Shown here: one piece after another, positions 1-11,100 of the stretch | Layout: each line of letters opens with the position of its first letter | How positions within the stretch are numbered: the stretch's first letter is position 1 | Assembly (NCBI GenBank): GCA_006386115.1 | Contig: VFIW01000060.1 | Coordinates: 186,001-250,000 of the forward strand | Origin: Globisporangium splendens | Lineage: Eukaryota > Oomycota > Peronosporomycetes > Pythiales > Pythiaceae | Reading direction: 5' to 3' | Length of the DNA: 64,000 nucleotides | Made by a program: the position numbers and the translations under genes | Notes under the pieces: generated by a model | What the model was told of the DNA's origin: nothing | Databases searched by the model: none | Seen by the model: only the letters and a program-made list of their open reading frames with translations

Positions 1-1
1 C

Positions 2-2795
2 TATGCGGCAAGAGTCCGTCCGCTCACGCATCTCTTGAAAAAGGATGTGGAGTGGGACTGGACGAATGATGTCATGAATGCATTCATTGACGTGAAGGAG
101 TCGCTCGTTCGCGCTCCTGTCCTGGCGTTGCCGGACCACACGAAAGCTTTCAGTGTCGTGTGCGATGCCAGCGATTTTGCAATCGGCTGTGCACTGATGC
201 AGAAGGATGATGACGGCCATAAGCGCGTCGTATCATACCAAAGCAGACTGCTTAAGGCAGCTGAAAAGAATTATCCTGTGCACGACAAGGAGCTGCTTGC
301 GATCAAGTACGCCCTCTTGAAGTTCAGGGTCCACCTTTTGGGTGCGACACCGTTCGTTGTGTACACGGATCACGCGTCCTTGCGGACCGCGATCAATTCC
401 CCCCATTTATCGCAGCGAATGGCGCGATGGCTTGCATTCTTCTCCGAGTTCAACTTTCGGGTAGAATACAAACCGGGAAAGGAAAATGTTCTGGCGGACG
501 CGCTCTCGCGCCGTCCAGATTACGAATCGAGCGCTGACAGCAGCTCTGACGCCCTGTGTTTGGAGCGCACTCCTGATCTCATGCATCTGAGCATCAGTCG
601 AGTGCAAACAAAGCTCAAGGACAATATTCAGTCGCTTTATCCAAAGGACGATGAATGTCGCTTGTTGATTGCTCACTTTGACGGCTCGTCCAAAGAGTCA
701 TTGCCTGCCAAACTCGAGTCAAAGCTTGCTCGGTTTAGTTACCACGACGGGTTGTTGTGGCATCGACTGTCCAACTTTGATTACCTGCGTGTGTATGTAC
801 CGCATGACCAGGATCTGAAACTTTCGACCCTGCATGAGTTTCACGATGCACCAGCGAGTGGGCATCTCGGACGTGAAAAGACCTTCTTGCAAGTGTCTAA
901 TGTGTTTTGGTGGCCACACCAATACAAATGGGTGGCCAATTATGTACGCTCATGCGAACAGTGCCAGCGCGTGAAGCCTGCGGGCAAGAACAAAGCGCCG
1001 CTGCATCCGCTGCCGATTCCGCAAGATTGCTGGAAGTCGGTCAGCATGGATTTCGTCTTCGATTTCCCGGAAGACAAGACGCGCAACACAGGCGTCGTCG
1101 TGTTCGTCGACCGACTGAGCAAAATGGTGCACGTTGCACCTGTGCGCAAGCATGTCACTGCGCAAGAGACGGTGTGCCTATTTTTAGAGCACGTGTTCCG
1201 CTATCACGGCTTGCCCGAGTCTATTGTATCAGACCGGGACCCGCGTTTTACCGCTGCTTTTTGGCGCGAACTCTTTCGCCTGCTCGGCACAGATCTGGCG
1301 TTGTCCACTGCCGATCACCCCGAGACAGACGGGCAAACTGAGCGCGTGAACCGTGTCGTCGAGGATATTCTTCGCAGCATCGCTGTCGATCATCCCCGCG
1401 ACTGGAGCCGCTGGCTGCCGTACGCCGAGTTTGCTATAAATAGCAGCGAGCACGCCTCTACGGCCGTGACTCCGTTCTATTTTAACTCGCTGCGGCACCT
1501 GCGCGTACCCGCCACTCTGTTCGAGGGCGTCGAACGTTCTGCGGTGGGAGGGCAACTCGCTGCGCTCGATGCGAGCGCGCGATGCGCCGCCTGTGCGATC
1601 GCGTTCCGAATCTGTCACGGTCTTACCGGACAGCACGCAGAGTATTGACATGCCGGGCACGGTAGTGAGTTACGGTACTCGTGTCCCTAAAGATGGATCA
1701 CCCACGGTACTGAGTTACGGTACTCGTGCCAACAATAGCCAGTCTCAGACGGAATCAGGCGACTGCTCGTGTGAGCGTCAGCCACGAATGGAAGGACGCG
1801 CGGCGTCACACACCGGCGCAGAAATAGATCTCTCTGCAGCACGCGCTGCGAGAGCAACGAAAAAGCAAGACAAAGCCGCCGCGGCAGCGCGCCAATTTGT
1901 CGATGAGCGCGCAGCATTGTTGCGTCGCGTACGCGACCAACTAGCTGCTGCGCAAGACAAGCAAAAGCTCTACGCCGATAAATCGGGTAGAAAGAACAAA
2001 CAAACGTTTTGTGTGGGTGATAAAGTGCTTTGAAGCATTAAAAACCTACCAAACGATGCAGTCACAACGCTCCCCAGCGGGAGTAAGTTGTTGCCACGAT
2101 TTATCGGGCCATACACTGTTGTGGAGAAGATTGGAGACTTGAATTACAAGCTCGATCTCCCAACGAGAATGGCAACGCACCCCGTGTTCAACGTGGGTTT
2201 GCTGAAACGCTACCATGACGCTACTGTGGATTTTTATCCCAGTCCGGGAGAACGTCGGTCTCATCAGGGGGCTCAGACGCCGCCCATCGAGACACGAGCG
2301 CGTTGTGCCTCTCCCAAAGCGTCTTCGCTCGCGGAGCGTACCTCGCGTGGAAGTGCTTCCCGCGGACATGGTACTCCTCCAGCATCTGACGAGCTTCCTT
2401 CAGCTCCGTCTCAAGCGCTGTCACCCTCTGCTTCAACAGCGAGGTTTCGTCCAGATATTGCTGGCGAAGGGTACAGACGGCTTGCTGTAGCGCCCCCAAA
2501 GACGATGCGTTCGCGTGAACCATCTGAACCATCGCATCTGGTGCAACCACCGATGCTGAAGCGAAGTAGGGCGCCGCCTGTCCCGCTGATTGACAAGCAG
2601 GGACAGCGCCACTACCATGTTAAGCGCCTGCTGCGTGTGCAGCGGCGTAAGGGGAACACCCACTACCTTGTGAAGTGGCGTGGGTACGATGTGTCACAGA
2701 GCTCTTGGGAGCCTGCTGAGCGTCTTCGCGAAGACGTCCCGGATCTTGTTGACGCCTTTGAGGCGCAACTGAGGGACTGTCATTCGCGCGAGTAA
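2..2795 (+). pseudogene. Gypsy A pol: RNase H, integrase, chromodomain (broken, 5' partial)
   Basis: The frame is open from base 2. RNase H begins near 155 (VVCDASD) and ends in the LADALSRRPDY signature near 500-525. The integrase zinc finger follows at about 830-980 (H..H..CEQCQ). The integrase core has its catalytic Asp in SMDFVF (about 1045), Asp in VSDRD (about 1235) and Glu in TDGQTERVN (about 1340). The frame is lost around 1520-1569 and resumes in another frame. A TGA at 2031-2033 then interrupts that frame right after CVGDKVL. Beyond it lie the post-integrase region (LLPRFIGPY, about 2088) and a C-terminal chromodomain (about 2600-2780, HYLVKWRGYD and SSWEP). Chromodomains of this class tether integrase to chromatin. 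A 15-bp unit, GTTACGGTACTCGTG, occurs twice at about 1670-1730 near the frameshift. Confidence 0.9.
2221..2532 (-). other. Antisense coiled-coil frame opposite the pol linker in gypsy A
   Basis: On the minus strand a frame with strong heptad character (LLKQRVTALETELKEARQ and neighbours) lies exactly opposite the linker between the post-integrase region and the chromodomain. The sense translation of the same bases is a low-complexity S/P/R-rich linker, which is what an unconstrained strand might look like. A minus-strand GGTAAC near 2809 and a TTCAG near 2560 could serve as splice sites joining this frame to the 381-aa antisense frame. That join is speculative. Confidence 0.35.
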
Positions 2796-3765
2796 TTTGT
2801 TGCCTGTTACCAGCGCGACCACCCGCTCGCAGAGGCGTGCCACCGCCCTGCTTGGAGCGAAACAGACGAACACGGTCAACTGCAAATTGCATGCGTTGAC
2901 TGCGTTGCGCTGTCGGATCGGTAGACACTGTGCGAACGCTACCTCCCTTAATTTTATTGATGCACGACATGAAGTCGGCATCGTACTCTTCTTCCGTCTC
3001 TCCAACAAAGAGGACGACTGGGATCGGGTGAATACGCAATTCCCCATTTCCATACCGCAATCGCTTTTCACGCCAATTTTTAAATTGAGCGTCATAGTCC
3101 CACGCACAAAGTCTGGCTCTCGCGAGCAGATTCGATGCGGTCTTGCCAGCCGGCCATAGCTCTGGCGGCGGCATTTCGGGCAGTGAGTACTTGAGCTCAT
3201 CGTGACCGATAGCTCGCACTCCTGCCTCTTCGTTTGTAATGAGGACTTCGTGCTTCCTCTTACGATTGTTGACAGCCTCAACGGCGTCATTTTCCTCCTT
3301 CGTCCGATACATCGAGACGTCAACGGATGGATCTCGCTCGAGCTCGTGGAGATAAGCGGCGTGTCGCTCGCTTTGCAACTCCTCGTACTCGACCCACTCG
3401 TCGATGGAGCCGAGCTTCATGGTGAGCGCTCCCTCGTCTTCAAGCGAGTTCCCGTCATTGTCAACGACGAGGAATTCCTCAGTCACTTCCTCCTCTTCCA
3501 AAGCACGCGCGAACAACGGCTTCACGGAAGGGAGATCTCCGAATCGCAACTCACTGCTTATAGCAGGAGCGCTATCAGATGTGAGAGCAGACCTGCCGTC
3601 GCTCTCCGCAGGCACGTTGACCGCATCCGCGGTGACCGTCGTTCGTCTTGCGCTCGACGCGACCTCTCTGTCTTCCTCGCGCTTGCACAGAGTTTCGACG
3701 AGAGTGCCGACGCCTTCCCCTTTTTGTCGCACGAGCTTCTCGCGGACAGCTTTGTTGGTGGCCAT
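2620..3765 (-). CDS. Antisense ORF in gypsy A, 381 aa, function unknown
   Basis: A continuous frame of 382 codons on the strand opposite to pol. It fills the space between the chromodomain stop (2795) and the 3' LTR, and its last part overlaps the chromodomain in antisense. I chose the first ATG (3765, context ATCATGG); the open frame reaches upstream to a GTG at 3807. The middle is acidic, with an EEEEVTEEF stretch, and a KRKHE basic patch follows. A WREKRLRYG region comes next, and the C-terminus is Q/R-rich where it faces pol. I recognise no domain. Plant Tat/Ogre-like gypsy elements and deltaretroviruses are known to carry antisense genes at this place, so a real accessory gene is possible. 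Chance openness in GC-rich DNA is the alternative. No homology was tested. Confidence 0.45.
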   Translation of the reverse strand: MATNKAVREKLVRQKGEGVGTLVETLCKREEDREVASSARRTTVTADAVNVPAESDGRSALTSDSAPAISSELRFGDLPSVKPLFARALEEEEVTEEFLVVDNDGNSLEDEGALTMKLGSIDEWVEYEELQSERHAAYLHELERDPSVDVSMYRTKEENDAVEAVNNRKRKHEVLITNEEAGVRAIGHDELKYSLPEMPPPELWPAGKTASNLLARARLCAWDYDAQFKNWREKRLRYGNGELRIHPIPVVLFVGETEEEYDADFMSCINKIKGGSVRTVSTDPTAQRSQRMQFAVDRVRLFRSKQGGGTPLRAGGRAGNRQQITRANDSPSVAPQRRQQDPGRLREDAQQAPKSSVTHRTHATSQGSGCSPYAAAHAAGA

Positions 3766-3936
3766 GATACTCACGTGCGCGAGCACAGTGACTATATGTG
3801 CCAACACTCGGTGAAACTAACGCACGCGTCGCCGCTGTGCTCTTTCCCGAGGAATACACGAATGTTCCCCTTTCTCGGCGCATACGCGCGAGATCCACAC
3901 GTTTCTCACACCGACCCTTCGAGTGTTTCGCACTTT

Positions 3937-3949
3937 AAGTGGGGGGTGG
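3937..3949 (+). other. Polypurine tract of gypsy A(+)
   Basis: The purine-rich run aagtggggggtgg sits directly against the TGTAAC start of the 3' LTR, the normal place for plus-strand DNA priming. Confidence 0.8.
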
Positions 3950-4477
3950 TGTAACGGGGTTACATTGTAACATGGTTACGCACTTGTGTTGTGCCACACA
4001 AACAACCTTGCGGTACGTAGAGTACGCGCAACAAGTCTAAGACCGAACCATGAGGTTCGTCGTACTTGCTCGAACCTTCACGGTGGAGCCGGCAGCCAGT
4101 CTGAGTGACGGCGCCTCCGATTGGATATAATTGAACATTCATTTCGTCCAATCACATAAGACAACTAGCGTTAGTCTTTCATAGCCACTCATTGCCCCAT
4201 GGACAGTAATTACACTTGAGATTGCTATTGTTCATAGTTACATAAAGATAATCCAGGTTGTCCTACAGAGGGCAACCTCCAACAAATAAACAGTTCCATT
4301 TTCACCGTTAACTAAGTCTTTGGTTATCGACGGTTACTCTATAGAGACCTATAGGTAACCGATTGTTGCACTGCAGGAAGCAGGGAACCGCTCTCGGAAG
4401 AGAGTCCTTGAGAGAAGCGTTGCATACGCTTCCTCACACACGTACCGTGCTGCGTAACTCGGAAGTGTCCGGTTACA
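3950..4477 (+). repeat. LTR A, 3' LTR of A(+)
   Basis: A 528-bp LTR that begins TGTAACGGGG and ends CCGGTTACA, so its ends are TG..CA within the inverted repeat TGTAAC/GTTACA. The first 15 bases themselves form a small palindrome (TGTAAC GGG GTTACA). A closely similar copy lies on the other strand at 7051-7579. The right neighbour is the family B gag, in antisense. Confidence 0.9.
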
Positions 4478-5445
4478 CCCTGTGTCGTTTGCCGACCCGG
4501 CAAAGACACCTTGCAGTTCCGAGCAATGTGACCCGGCTTCCCGCAACGGAAACACTTCCCATCGTTGCGAGGACGCTCATTTCCAGGTGTGGAAATGTAC
4601 GAGACGTCCATGGGTTCGGGACCATCATGCACGACATTTGATTGCCGCATTGGTCTCGACGCAAACCCATGGAACTTCGCTTGCTTCATGCTGAACTCTT
4701 CTTGCATCGCACGTTCGATGGCTTCGTCCAGCGTCTTGGGGTACTCGCGGAACAATTGGTTCCGAATCGGACGAACGTTCAGACCCGTCATGAACGTCAC
4801 GACTTGCGTCGGAACGTCAATCGGCTCGTCAACGATGCTCGATACCAAGTAACGAGCACGTTGTGCATACGAGTGTAGGCCGAAACGGCCTTGACGAAGC
4901 TTGAGGAACTCGGCGCGCGCACGGAACTCACTCTGTGGAGGTTCAAACGCCTTCTTGAGTTCAGTCTTGAAATGATCGTAGCTGGGGAAGCAGTTTAGAT
5001 TGGCTAAACGCTTACCATACGCCCAGCTCTTCGCACGACCCGCAAGGTTGGACATCGCGAACAACACTTGCTGCGAAGGGTCTCGCAGTTGTCTTGCAGC
5101 GATGGCTGCATCCAATTCGACGAACCATCGTGAGAGAGATTCGTTCTCTCCGCCGCGATACGGAGAGACGTCAAGCTTCAGTGGCACCGTCCTGAGTGAG
5201 GAAACAGGGGTTGCGACCTGCTTCCGGGAGGACATGATCTCGTGGTGCATGAAGCTGACCACCGCGCTCTTCTGGTCCTCTGGAGACACCGACCGAAGCA
5301 GGCTGACCACGGCAGCCTCTCCGATGACATCTCGCATGCGCTCAAGCGCCATCCACTCATGGGAAGACAGATGAGGGAAACCCTCAATAGTCAACTCGAC
5401 AGTTTCCGGTACTGCTGGACCGAGTGGGGTTCCTGTAGCATCCAT
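4478..5445 (-). pseudogene. Gypsy B gag, truncated by insertion of A(+)
   Basis: The likely ATG is at 5445; the open frame reaches back to a GTG at 5523. The retrotransposon gag domain covers about residues 70-250 (region LSRWFVELDAAI through FMTGLN). A CCHC zinc knuckle, CFRCGKPGHIARNC, follows and would bind the element's RNA. After QTTQG the coding sequence hits the LTR of A(+), and the frame continues to 4339 as antisense LTR sequence, giving a chimeric C-terminus. A second copy of the same gag, from KAFEPPQ onward, is on the plus strand at 7580-8146. The two overlap, so they come from two B insertions and not from one inverted element. Confidence 0.88.
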
Positions 5446-5550
5446 GTTCCGAACAAGGATGCTCGCAGGGTCTTGGACAGGAATGCGCGACGTGCTTGAA
5501 GCCGCGTCGTCAAACCTCTTCACTTCTCTGGGTCGTTGGAAGGACCGCTC

Positions 5551-5564
5551 GAAGTACTACCAGG
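5551..5564 (-). other. Putative primer-binding site of gypsy B(-)
   Basis: Two bases after the LTR end (CTTACA) the minus strand reads TGGTAGTACTTC. TGG is expected opposite a tRNA 3' CCA. Family A has the related TGGTAGCACTTG at the same place. The tRNA was not identified. Confidence 0.55.
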
Positions 5565-6206
5565 TGTAAGAGGGCGCTGTCAACAACAGTCCCTCAAACA
5601 CGGCACACACGCTTGTGCCAGAGGAAGCGATCTCCCGACTTGGAGGGAGAAAGAAGACTCTAGGGCTTGGAGGAAAATTTATAACTGAATTAAAAATGGT
5701 TATGGTTCCTGTCGCTACTTACAAATGAACCCCAAGGGATCCTACACGTTTTATAACTGAAACCTAAACATGCAGAAATAAATCTGATATATAAAACCTT
5801 GGGTACACTGAGGTTGAACCTACGGGATCTTCTAGAAGCTTGAACTTCAAGTCTTGTATAAGATCCCTGCAAAGTGATTGGCTCGCGCCACTCACTTCAG
5901 GTGGCAGAGACACGTCGGTCTCATCGCCAGCGCAGTTTCCCAAGCAGGAACCATCACTCAGTACTTGATTAGTACATGGATGTCATCACTCTGTACTGGT
6001 TAGTACATGAGAACAACATTCTGCACTGATCAGCACAGAGAACACTCGTGACGTCATCGAATGACGTCACACGTGCATGTGGGGACTGTATTACCGTAAT
6101 CCCTTTGTTGTTTGTGTCTCCACAATGCACGCTGAAGGTGGTGTGTGCCACACTAGATCTGGGAACAGATCCACCTTCATGTAATGGCTGGTTATAGCCC
6201 ATTACA
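5565..6206 (-). repeat. LTR B, 5' LTR of B(-)
   Basis: A 642-bp LTR (minus strand TGTAATGG..CTTACA) that matches 13324-13933. The U3 part is well conserved between the two copies; the last 200 bases are much more diverged. It holds two TGACGTCA sites (6049-6056 and 6062-6069), a CACGTG (6070-6075) and a TATA-like stretch. Confidence 0.88.
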
Positions 6207-6978
6207 TGAGGCCGTTGAGAAACGCAGGCACTTTCACAGACTCAGGCAAAGGGCTGGTCGTGATCGCCGCGCACAGGCTTCTCATCTCCTGGATGTATCG
6301 TTCCAGCGAGAGCTTCCCTTGTTTCAAGGAGAAGAAACGACCTTGCAACAGCACTTCGTTGTTCGGAGGCTGATACATGGCGGTGATTCTCGCACAGAAA
6401 ATATCCCACGTGTCGAATGCACACTCATCGGCGAGCAACGTCGAGAATGCCCATTCCGACGCTCGACCGCGCAGGTTCGAGATGGCGTAAGACACCATCT
6501 GCTCGTTGCTGTCGATGAGCTGAGCCTTGGCGCAACGCTCCACGGCGAGTAGCCAGTGGATGAGCTTGTCGCCATCCGCACCATCGAATTTCGGAGCGTC
6601 GATCTTGACAGCTCTTGGGCGGGGAGTTTGGGACGCGGGTGTCTGAGGCGCAGAAACCGCACTCGACAAAGACGTGGCTGCACCAGCAACCACAGATACC
6701 ACTCGCTCGAGCGCTTCGCGCGACTCAGCAGCTGAGCGCAGCATCTCTGCGGTCAAGCTTGCGGTGGCTTGCATTTGTGCTTGCGCATTTCGCTCTCCTT
6801 CGAGGCGCTGAGCGTTCGAGAAGTTCTCGAACTGCTCGAGTCGAAAGATTTGCTGTTCCGGCGACGCCGAGAGCACGTCTAGAGCGACTTGGTCGCCTAG
6901 CGCTTGTGCCATTCGGGTCAGCACACTCCGGTGCTCAGCCGAGAGGTGCGGGAACTGCGCAGGGTCAATTGACGCCAT
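6207..6978 (-). pseudogene. Gypsy A gag, N-terminal 257 residues, truncated by B(-)
   Basis: The ATG at 6978 opens MASIDPAQFPHLSAEHRS. An Ala/Gln-rich helical region (residues about 50-110) precedes the gag domain (about 120-257, including WLLAVERCAKAQ and QGRFFSLKQGKLSLERY). Coding is cut at the GLM triplet by the LTR of B(-). No zinc knuckle remains. The family differs clearly from B gag while sharing the motif order. Confidence 0.85.
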
Positions 6979-7035
6979 GATGAATCCTTGAGGAAGCGAT
7001 TCAGGCAGTCACCTCTGCCGGGTCGTAGATTGACT

Positions 7036-7050
7036 ACAAGTGCTACCAGT
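7036..7050 (-). other. Putative primer-binding site of gypsy A(-)
   Basis: Minus strand ACTGGTAGCACTTGT directly follows the LTR end CCGGTTACA. The TGG start fits priming by a tRNA 3' CCA. The tRNA was not identified. Confidence 0.55.
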
Positions 7051-7579
7051 TGTAACCGGACACTTCCGAGTTACGCAGCACGGTACGTGTGTGAGGAAGC
7101 GTGTGCACGACTTCTCTCAAGGACTCTGTTCCAAGAGCTGTTGCCTGCTTCCTGCAGTGCAACGATCGGTTACCTATAGGTCTCTATAGAGTAACCGTCG
7201 ATAACCAAAGACTCAGTTAACGGTAAAAATGGAACTGTTTATTTGTTGGAGGTTGCCCTCTGTAGTACAACCTGGATTATCTTTATGTAACTATGAACAA
7301 TAGCAATCTCAAGTGTAATTACTCCCCATGGGGCAATGAGTGGCTATGAAAGACTAACGCTAGTTGTCTTATGTGATTGGACGAAATGCATGTTCAATTA
7401 TATCCAATCGGAGGCGCCGTCACTCATACTGGCTGCCGGCTCCACCGTTATGGTTCGAGCAAGTACGACGAACCTCATGGTTCGGTCTTAAACTTGTTGC
7501 GTGTACTCTACGTACGCAAGGTTCGGTTTGGTTGTGGGCACACCACAAGTGCGTAACCATGTTACTTGTAACCCCGTGC
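7051..7579 (-). repeat. LTR A, 5' LTR of A(-)
   Basis: It corresponds to 3950-4477 in reverse complement, with scattered substitutions. Its outer end reads TGCACGGGG in place of TGTAACGGGG, a small lesion at the integrase-recognised terminus. Confidence 0.88.
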
Positions 7580-8146
7580 AGAACTCAGAAGGCTTTTGAA
7601 CCTCCACAGAGTGAGTTCCGTGCGCGCGCCGAGTTCCTCAAGCTTTGTCAAGGCCGTTTCGACCTTCACTCGTATGCACAACGTGCTCGTTACTTGGTAT
7701 CGAGCATCGTTGACGAGCCGATTGACGTTCCGACGCAAGTCGTGACGTTCATGACGGGTCTGAACGATGGTCCGATTCGGAACCAATTGTTCCGCGAGTA
7801 CCCCAAGACGCTGGACGAAGCTATCGAACGCGCGATGCAAGAAGAGTTCAGCATCAAGCAAGCGAAATTCCATGGGTTCGCGTCGAGACCAATGCGGCAA
7901 TCAAATGCCGTGTATGACGGTCCCGAGCCCATGGACATCTCGTACATTTCCACGCCTGGAAATGAGCGTCCTCGCAACGATGGGAAGTGTTTCCGTTGCG
8001 GGAAGCCGGGTCACATTGCTCGGAACTGCAAGGTGTCTTTGCCGGATCGGCAAACGACACAGGGTGCTCGTTCGAACAACCACGATCGTTCTTACGGTCG
8101 TCGGTTCGAGCGGTCGCCTGGGCCAAAAAACGGGAATGGACAGTAG
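7580..8146 (+). pseudogene. Gypsy B(+) gag, C-terminal part
   Basis: Homology to B gag starts at about 7580 and runs to the TAG at 8144-8146. It carries the CCHC knuckle CFRCGKPGHIARNC and a basic tail. The first ten bases show a one-base gap relative to the other B gag copy. The last 11 bases overlap the ATG of pol (8136). An AAAAAAC heptamer, phased A AAA AAC, precedes this at 8125-8131. Confidence 0.85.
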
Positions 8147-11100
8147 GGAGGGGCCTCCTACTGGCCCGGAAAAGAGGACTGTGGACGTTGTGGAGACACA
8201 GGACTCTGGCCCCTATGTGCATCAAGCACATGCAGTTTCCACTATGAGTGAGAAGAGTGTCAGTCAAACGTCAAGTTTTATCGTTCACAAAGTTCATGTA
8301 GACGGTATTGCAACGCCTCTACGAGCTTTGGTTGACACTGGTGCGTCGAACAACTTTGTTCGAAATGAAGTGATCGTCAGGCATGGTGTCTTCGTGCCTG
8401 ATGCGAATGAAGAGAAGACAATGATTGTTCGGTTGGCAAATGGGTCAACTGTGAAGATGCCGAAGCGCGTGGTGCGCTTGGCAATCGAGTGTGAAGATTT
8501 CCGAGGTGAAGACGAGTTTATTTTACTCGACCTCGATGACAAGTTTGATATCATCCTTGGAATGCCGTGGTTGAAGCGTTACCAACCTAGCATTGACTGG
8601 ATGAATATGAAGATCTCCGTTGACAAGTCACGCGATGTTGACTTGTGCTGCACAACAACGGATGAAGTAGTATGGGTGTATACATCTGTGGAAGAGATCC
8701 CAGATGACCCTTGTGATATTGCGGTGTGCGATGGCCCCCCATGTTCACAAGTGGTACCCATTTTGAAGACGACGAACGGAGGTGGAGCAGTCAGGCGCCA
8801 GAAAAAGACTGTCTCCTTTGCCATCGACGACGAGAAGGTTCGCGATGGCGTTGACGAGAGTGAATGGAAGAGGAACAAACACCCTTCCCAACAAGACAAG
8901 GAGAAGAAGACCAGCAAGAGAAGTGTTCCATCAAGAGTTTTGCGTTCCCCTGATCAAGGTACAAGTGGTGATGACGAAGGGAGTGTCCAAGCACAAGACA
9001 TTCCAAGCGAGTTTGTGAATATCGCGGTCTACAATGAAGAAGGTGACGTGGGTGTAATCCGTCACGTGAAGATTGAAAATCCTCCAAGTTCAGTCGAAGA
9101 ATTGATTTCCTTGCCATCAATGAGCAAGAAGACACTGGAGCGCAGCCTAGCGAGAGGCGATATTGCGCAGGTGTGTGTGATCGTCGAAATGGTCGACGAA
9201 GGCTTCGTCGACACAGCATCTAGTGCGGATGCAGATGTGTTGGACGAAAAGACACGAAAGGAAAGGTTCGAGGAGCAGTCGTGGGACGCCCTCAAGAAGA
9301 ACCCCGTGTATGCGCTTGCCAGGGAATATGAAGACATTTTCCCTGGCAAGGTGCCGGACGAATTGCCATTCGACAGAGGCATTCGTCATGAGATTGATGT
9401 ACTTCCTGGCACGAAGTACTGCATCACAAGACAGTGGCCGTTGCCAAAGGAACAAGTCGAGGCGATCGACGAGTTCTTTGCACAACGTGCTAAGGCTGGT
9501 CATGTGCGGGAAAGCAAGTCTCCGCATTGCAGCCCCACTTTCTGTGTGAAGAAGGCAACTGGAGGTTGGCGCATTGTTCACGCTTTCAACAAGCTGAACG
9601 ACGCGACAATTCCGGCCCAGACTCCGGTTCCACGCAAGGACATGATCCTTGATGGAATGGTCGGCAGCACCGTCTTTAGTGCTATCGATCTGAAAGATGG
9701 GTTCTATCAGATTCGAATGCGCGAAGACGATGTCCCACTAACCGCAGTGAGTACCCCGAGTGGTATGCTGTGGGAATGGTTAGTGATGTCACAGGGACTG
9801 AAGAATGCTCCTGCGACCTTCAATCGAATGGTCACGAACGTTCTTCGGCCTTTGCGAACATTTGCACTAAGTTACTTTGACGACATTTTCGTTCATAGTA
9901 AGACCACGAATGGGAAGTCTGATGTCGATGTTCATCTCGATCATCTTCGTCAAGTTTTCAAGGTCATGCGTGAGAACAAACTCTACGCAAACTTGAAGAA
10001 GTGCATGTTCTTCGCCCCCGAGATCCCTGTTCTCGGTTGTTTTGTGGGCAAGAGCGGTGTTCGAGTCGATCCGGAGAAGGTCAAAGCCATTGACGATTGG
10101 CCAGTGCCTCAGAACGTCAAACAGCTACGACAATGGTTGGGTCTAGCCAACTACTTGCACAAGTACACGCGCAGTTATGCAGCGTTGGTGCAACCCCTCA
10201 CACAGCTCTTGAAGAAAGACGTTGAGTGGAAGTGGTCGAAAGACCATGAGACGGCGTTCGAAGAAGTCAAGAGGAGTCTTCGAGAAGCTCCTGTGTTGGC
10301 TCTGCCAAACCACGACAAGCCGTTCCACGTCGTCTGCGATGCGAGCGACTATGCCATCTGTTGCGCATTGATGCAACACGACGATGAGGGTCATGAGCGA
10401 GTTGTGTCGTATCAGTCACGACAACTCCGACCCGCAGAACGGAACTACCCAGTTCACGACAAGAAACTTCTGGCGATGAAGTATTCTTTGGTCAAGTTCC
10501 GTGTGTATCTGCTTGACGAGGAGCGCTTTGCTATCTACACTGATCACGCATCTCTGCGTACGGCAGTGAAGACTCCTCATTTGTCGCAAAGAATGGCGAG
10601 ATGGTTCTCCTTCTTTGCAGAGTACAACTTTGTTATACACTACAAGCCAGGCAAGACGAACATCTTAGCCGATGCGCTGTCAAGACGTCCGGATTACGAT
10701 CCGAAGACCAAGAGTGAAGACACGGACGGAGCGTGTCGACTCTGTGAAGATGTTCAAGCGATCGCGGTGCGAGCTGCGACTACAGTGCGAGAAGAGATTA
10801 TCGAAGGGTACAAGTCTGACGAAACATGTCAGGACTTGTTGAAGTACTTCAAGGACCCTTCGGACAAAGCACTGCAAGGTCTTCCGTCGCGCGCAAGATC
10901 GCGAGTTCACCGCTTCCGAGTACACAATGGGTTGTTGTACTATGCGGTCGAACAAGGGGATACAGCAAGGATTGTTGTTCCCAACGACGAAGGTCTGCGT
11001 CATTGACTCTTGTATGAGTACCATGACAGTCCTTCGGCTGGCCGTCTCGGACGTGAGAAAACGTTTCTCAGTCTTTCCCGGGATTACTACTGGCCACACA

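Larger units (their letters stand above)
1..4477 (+). mobile_element. Ty3/gypsy family A, copy A(+), innermost layer, 5' part outside window
   Basis: The 3' part of a chromodomain gypsy retrotransposon. It runs from the RT connection region through RNase H, integrase and chromodomain, then about 1.15 kb of 3' sequence, a polypurine tract (3937-3949) and a 3' LTR (3950-4477). Immediately right of the LTR comes gag of family B on the opposite strand, so this copy inserted into a B element. The pol reading frame has one frameshift and one nonsense codon, so the copy is not autonomous. If the insertion model is right, the 5-bp target duplication partner of 4478-4482 (ccctg) lies left of the window. 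Confidence 0.9.
4478..6206 (-). mobile_element. Ty3/gypsy family B, copy B(-), 5' part only
   Basis: Read on the minus strand this is a 5' LTR (6206-5565), primer-binding region (about 5564-5551), leader and gag up to the zinc knuckle. There it is cut by the LTR of A(+). The 5' LTR abuts gag of family A at 6207, so B(-) itself sits inside an A element. Its 3' half is expected left of the window. Confidence 0.88.
6207..7579 (-). mobile_element. Ty3/gypsy family A, copy A(-), 5' part only
   Basis: Minus strand: 5' LTR (7579-7051), primer-binding region, leader, and the first 257 codons of gag, then the LTR of B(-). The right border meets family B gag on the plus strand at 7580, so this A copy inserted into a B(+) element. 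Confidence 0.87.

Noticed and set aside
3950..7579. Single inverted gypsy element or autointegration product
   Set aside because: The A and B pieces belong to two families and the two B gag segments overlap in content, so one inversion cannot produce them.
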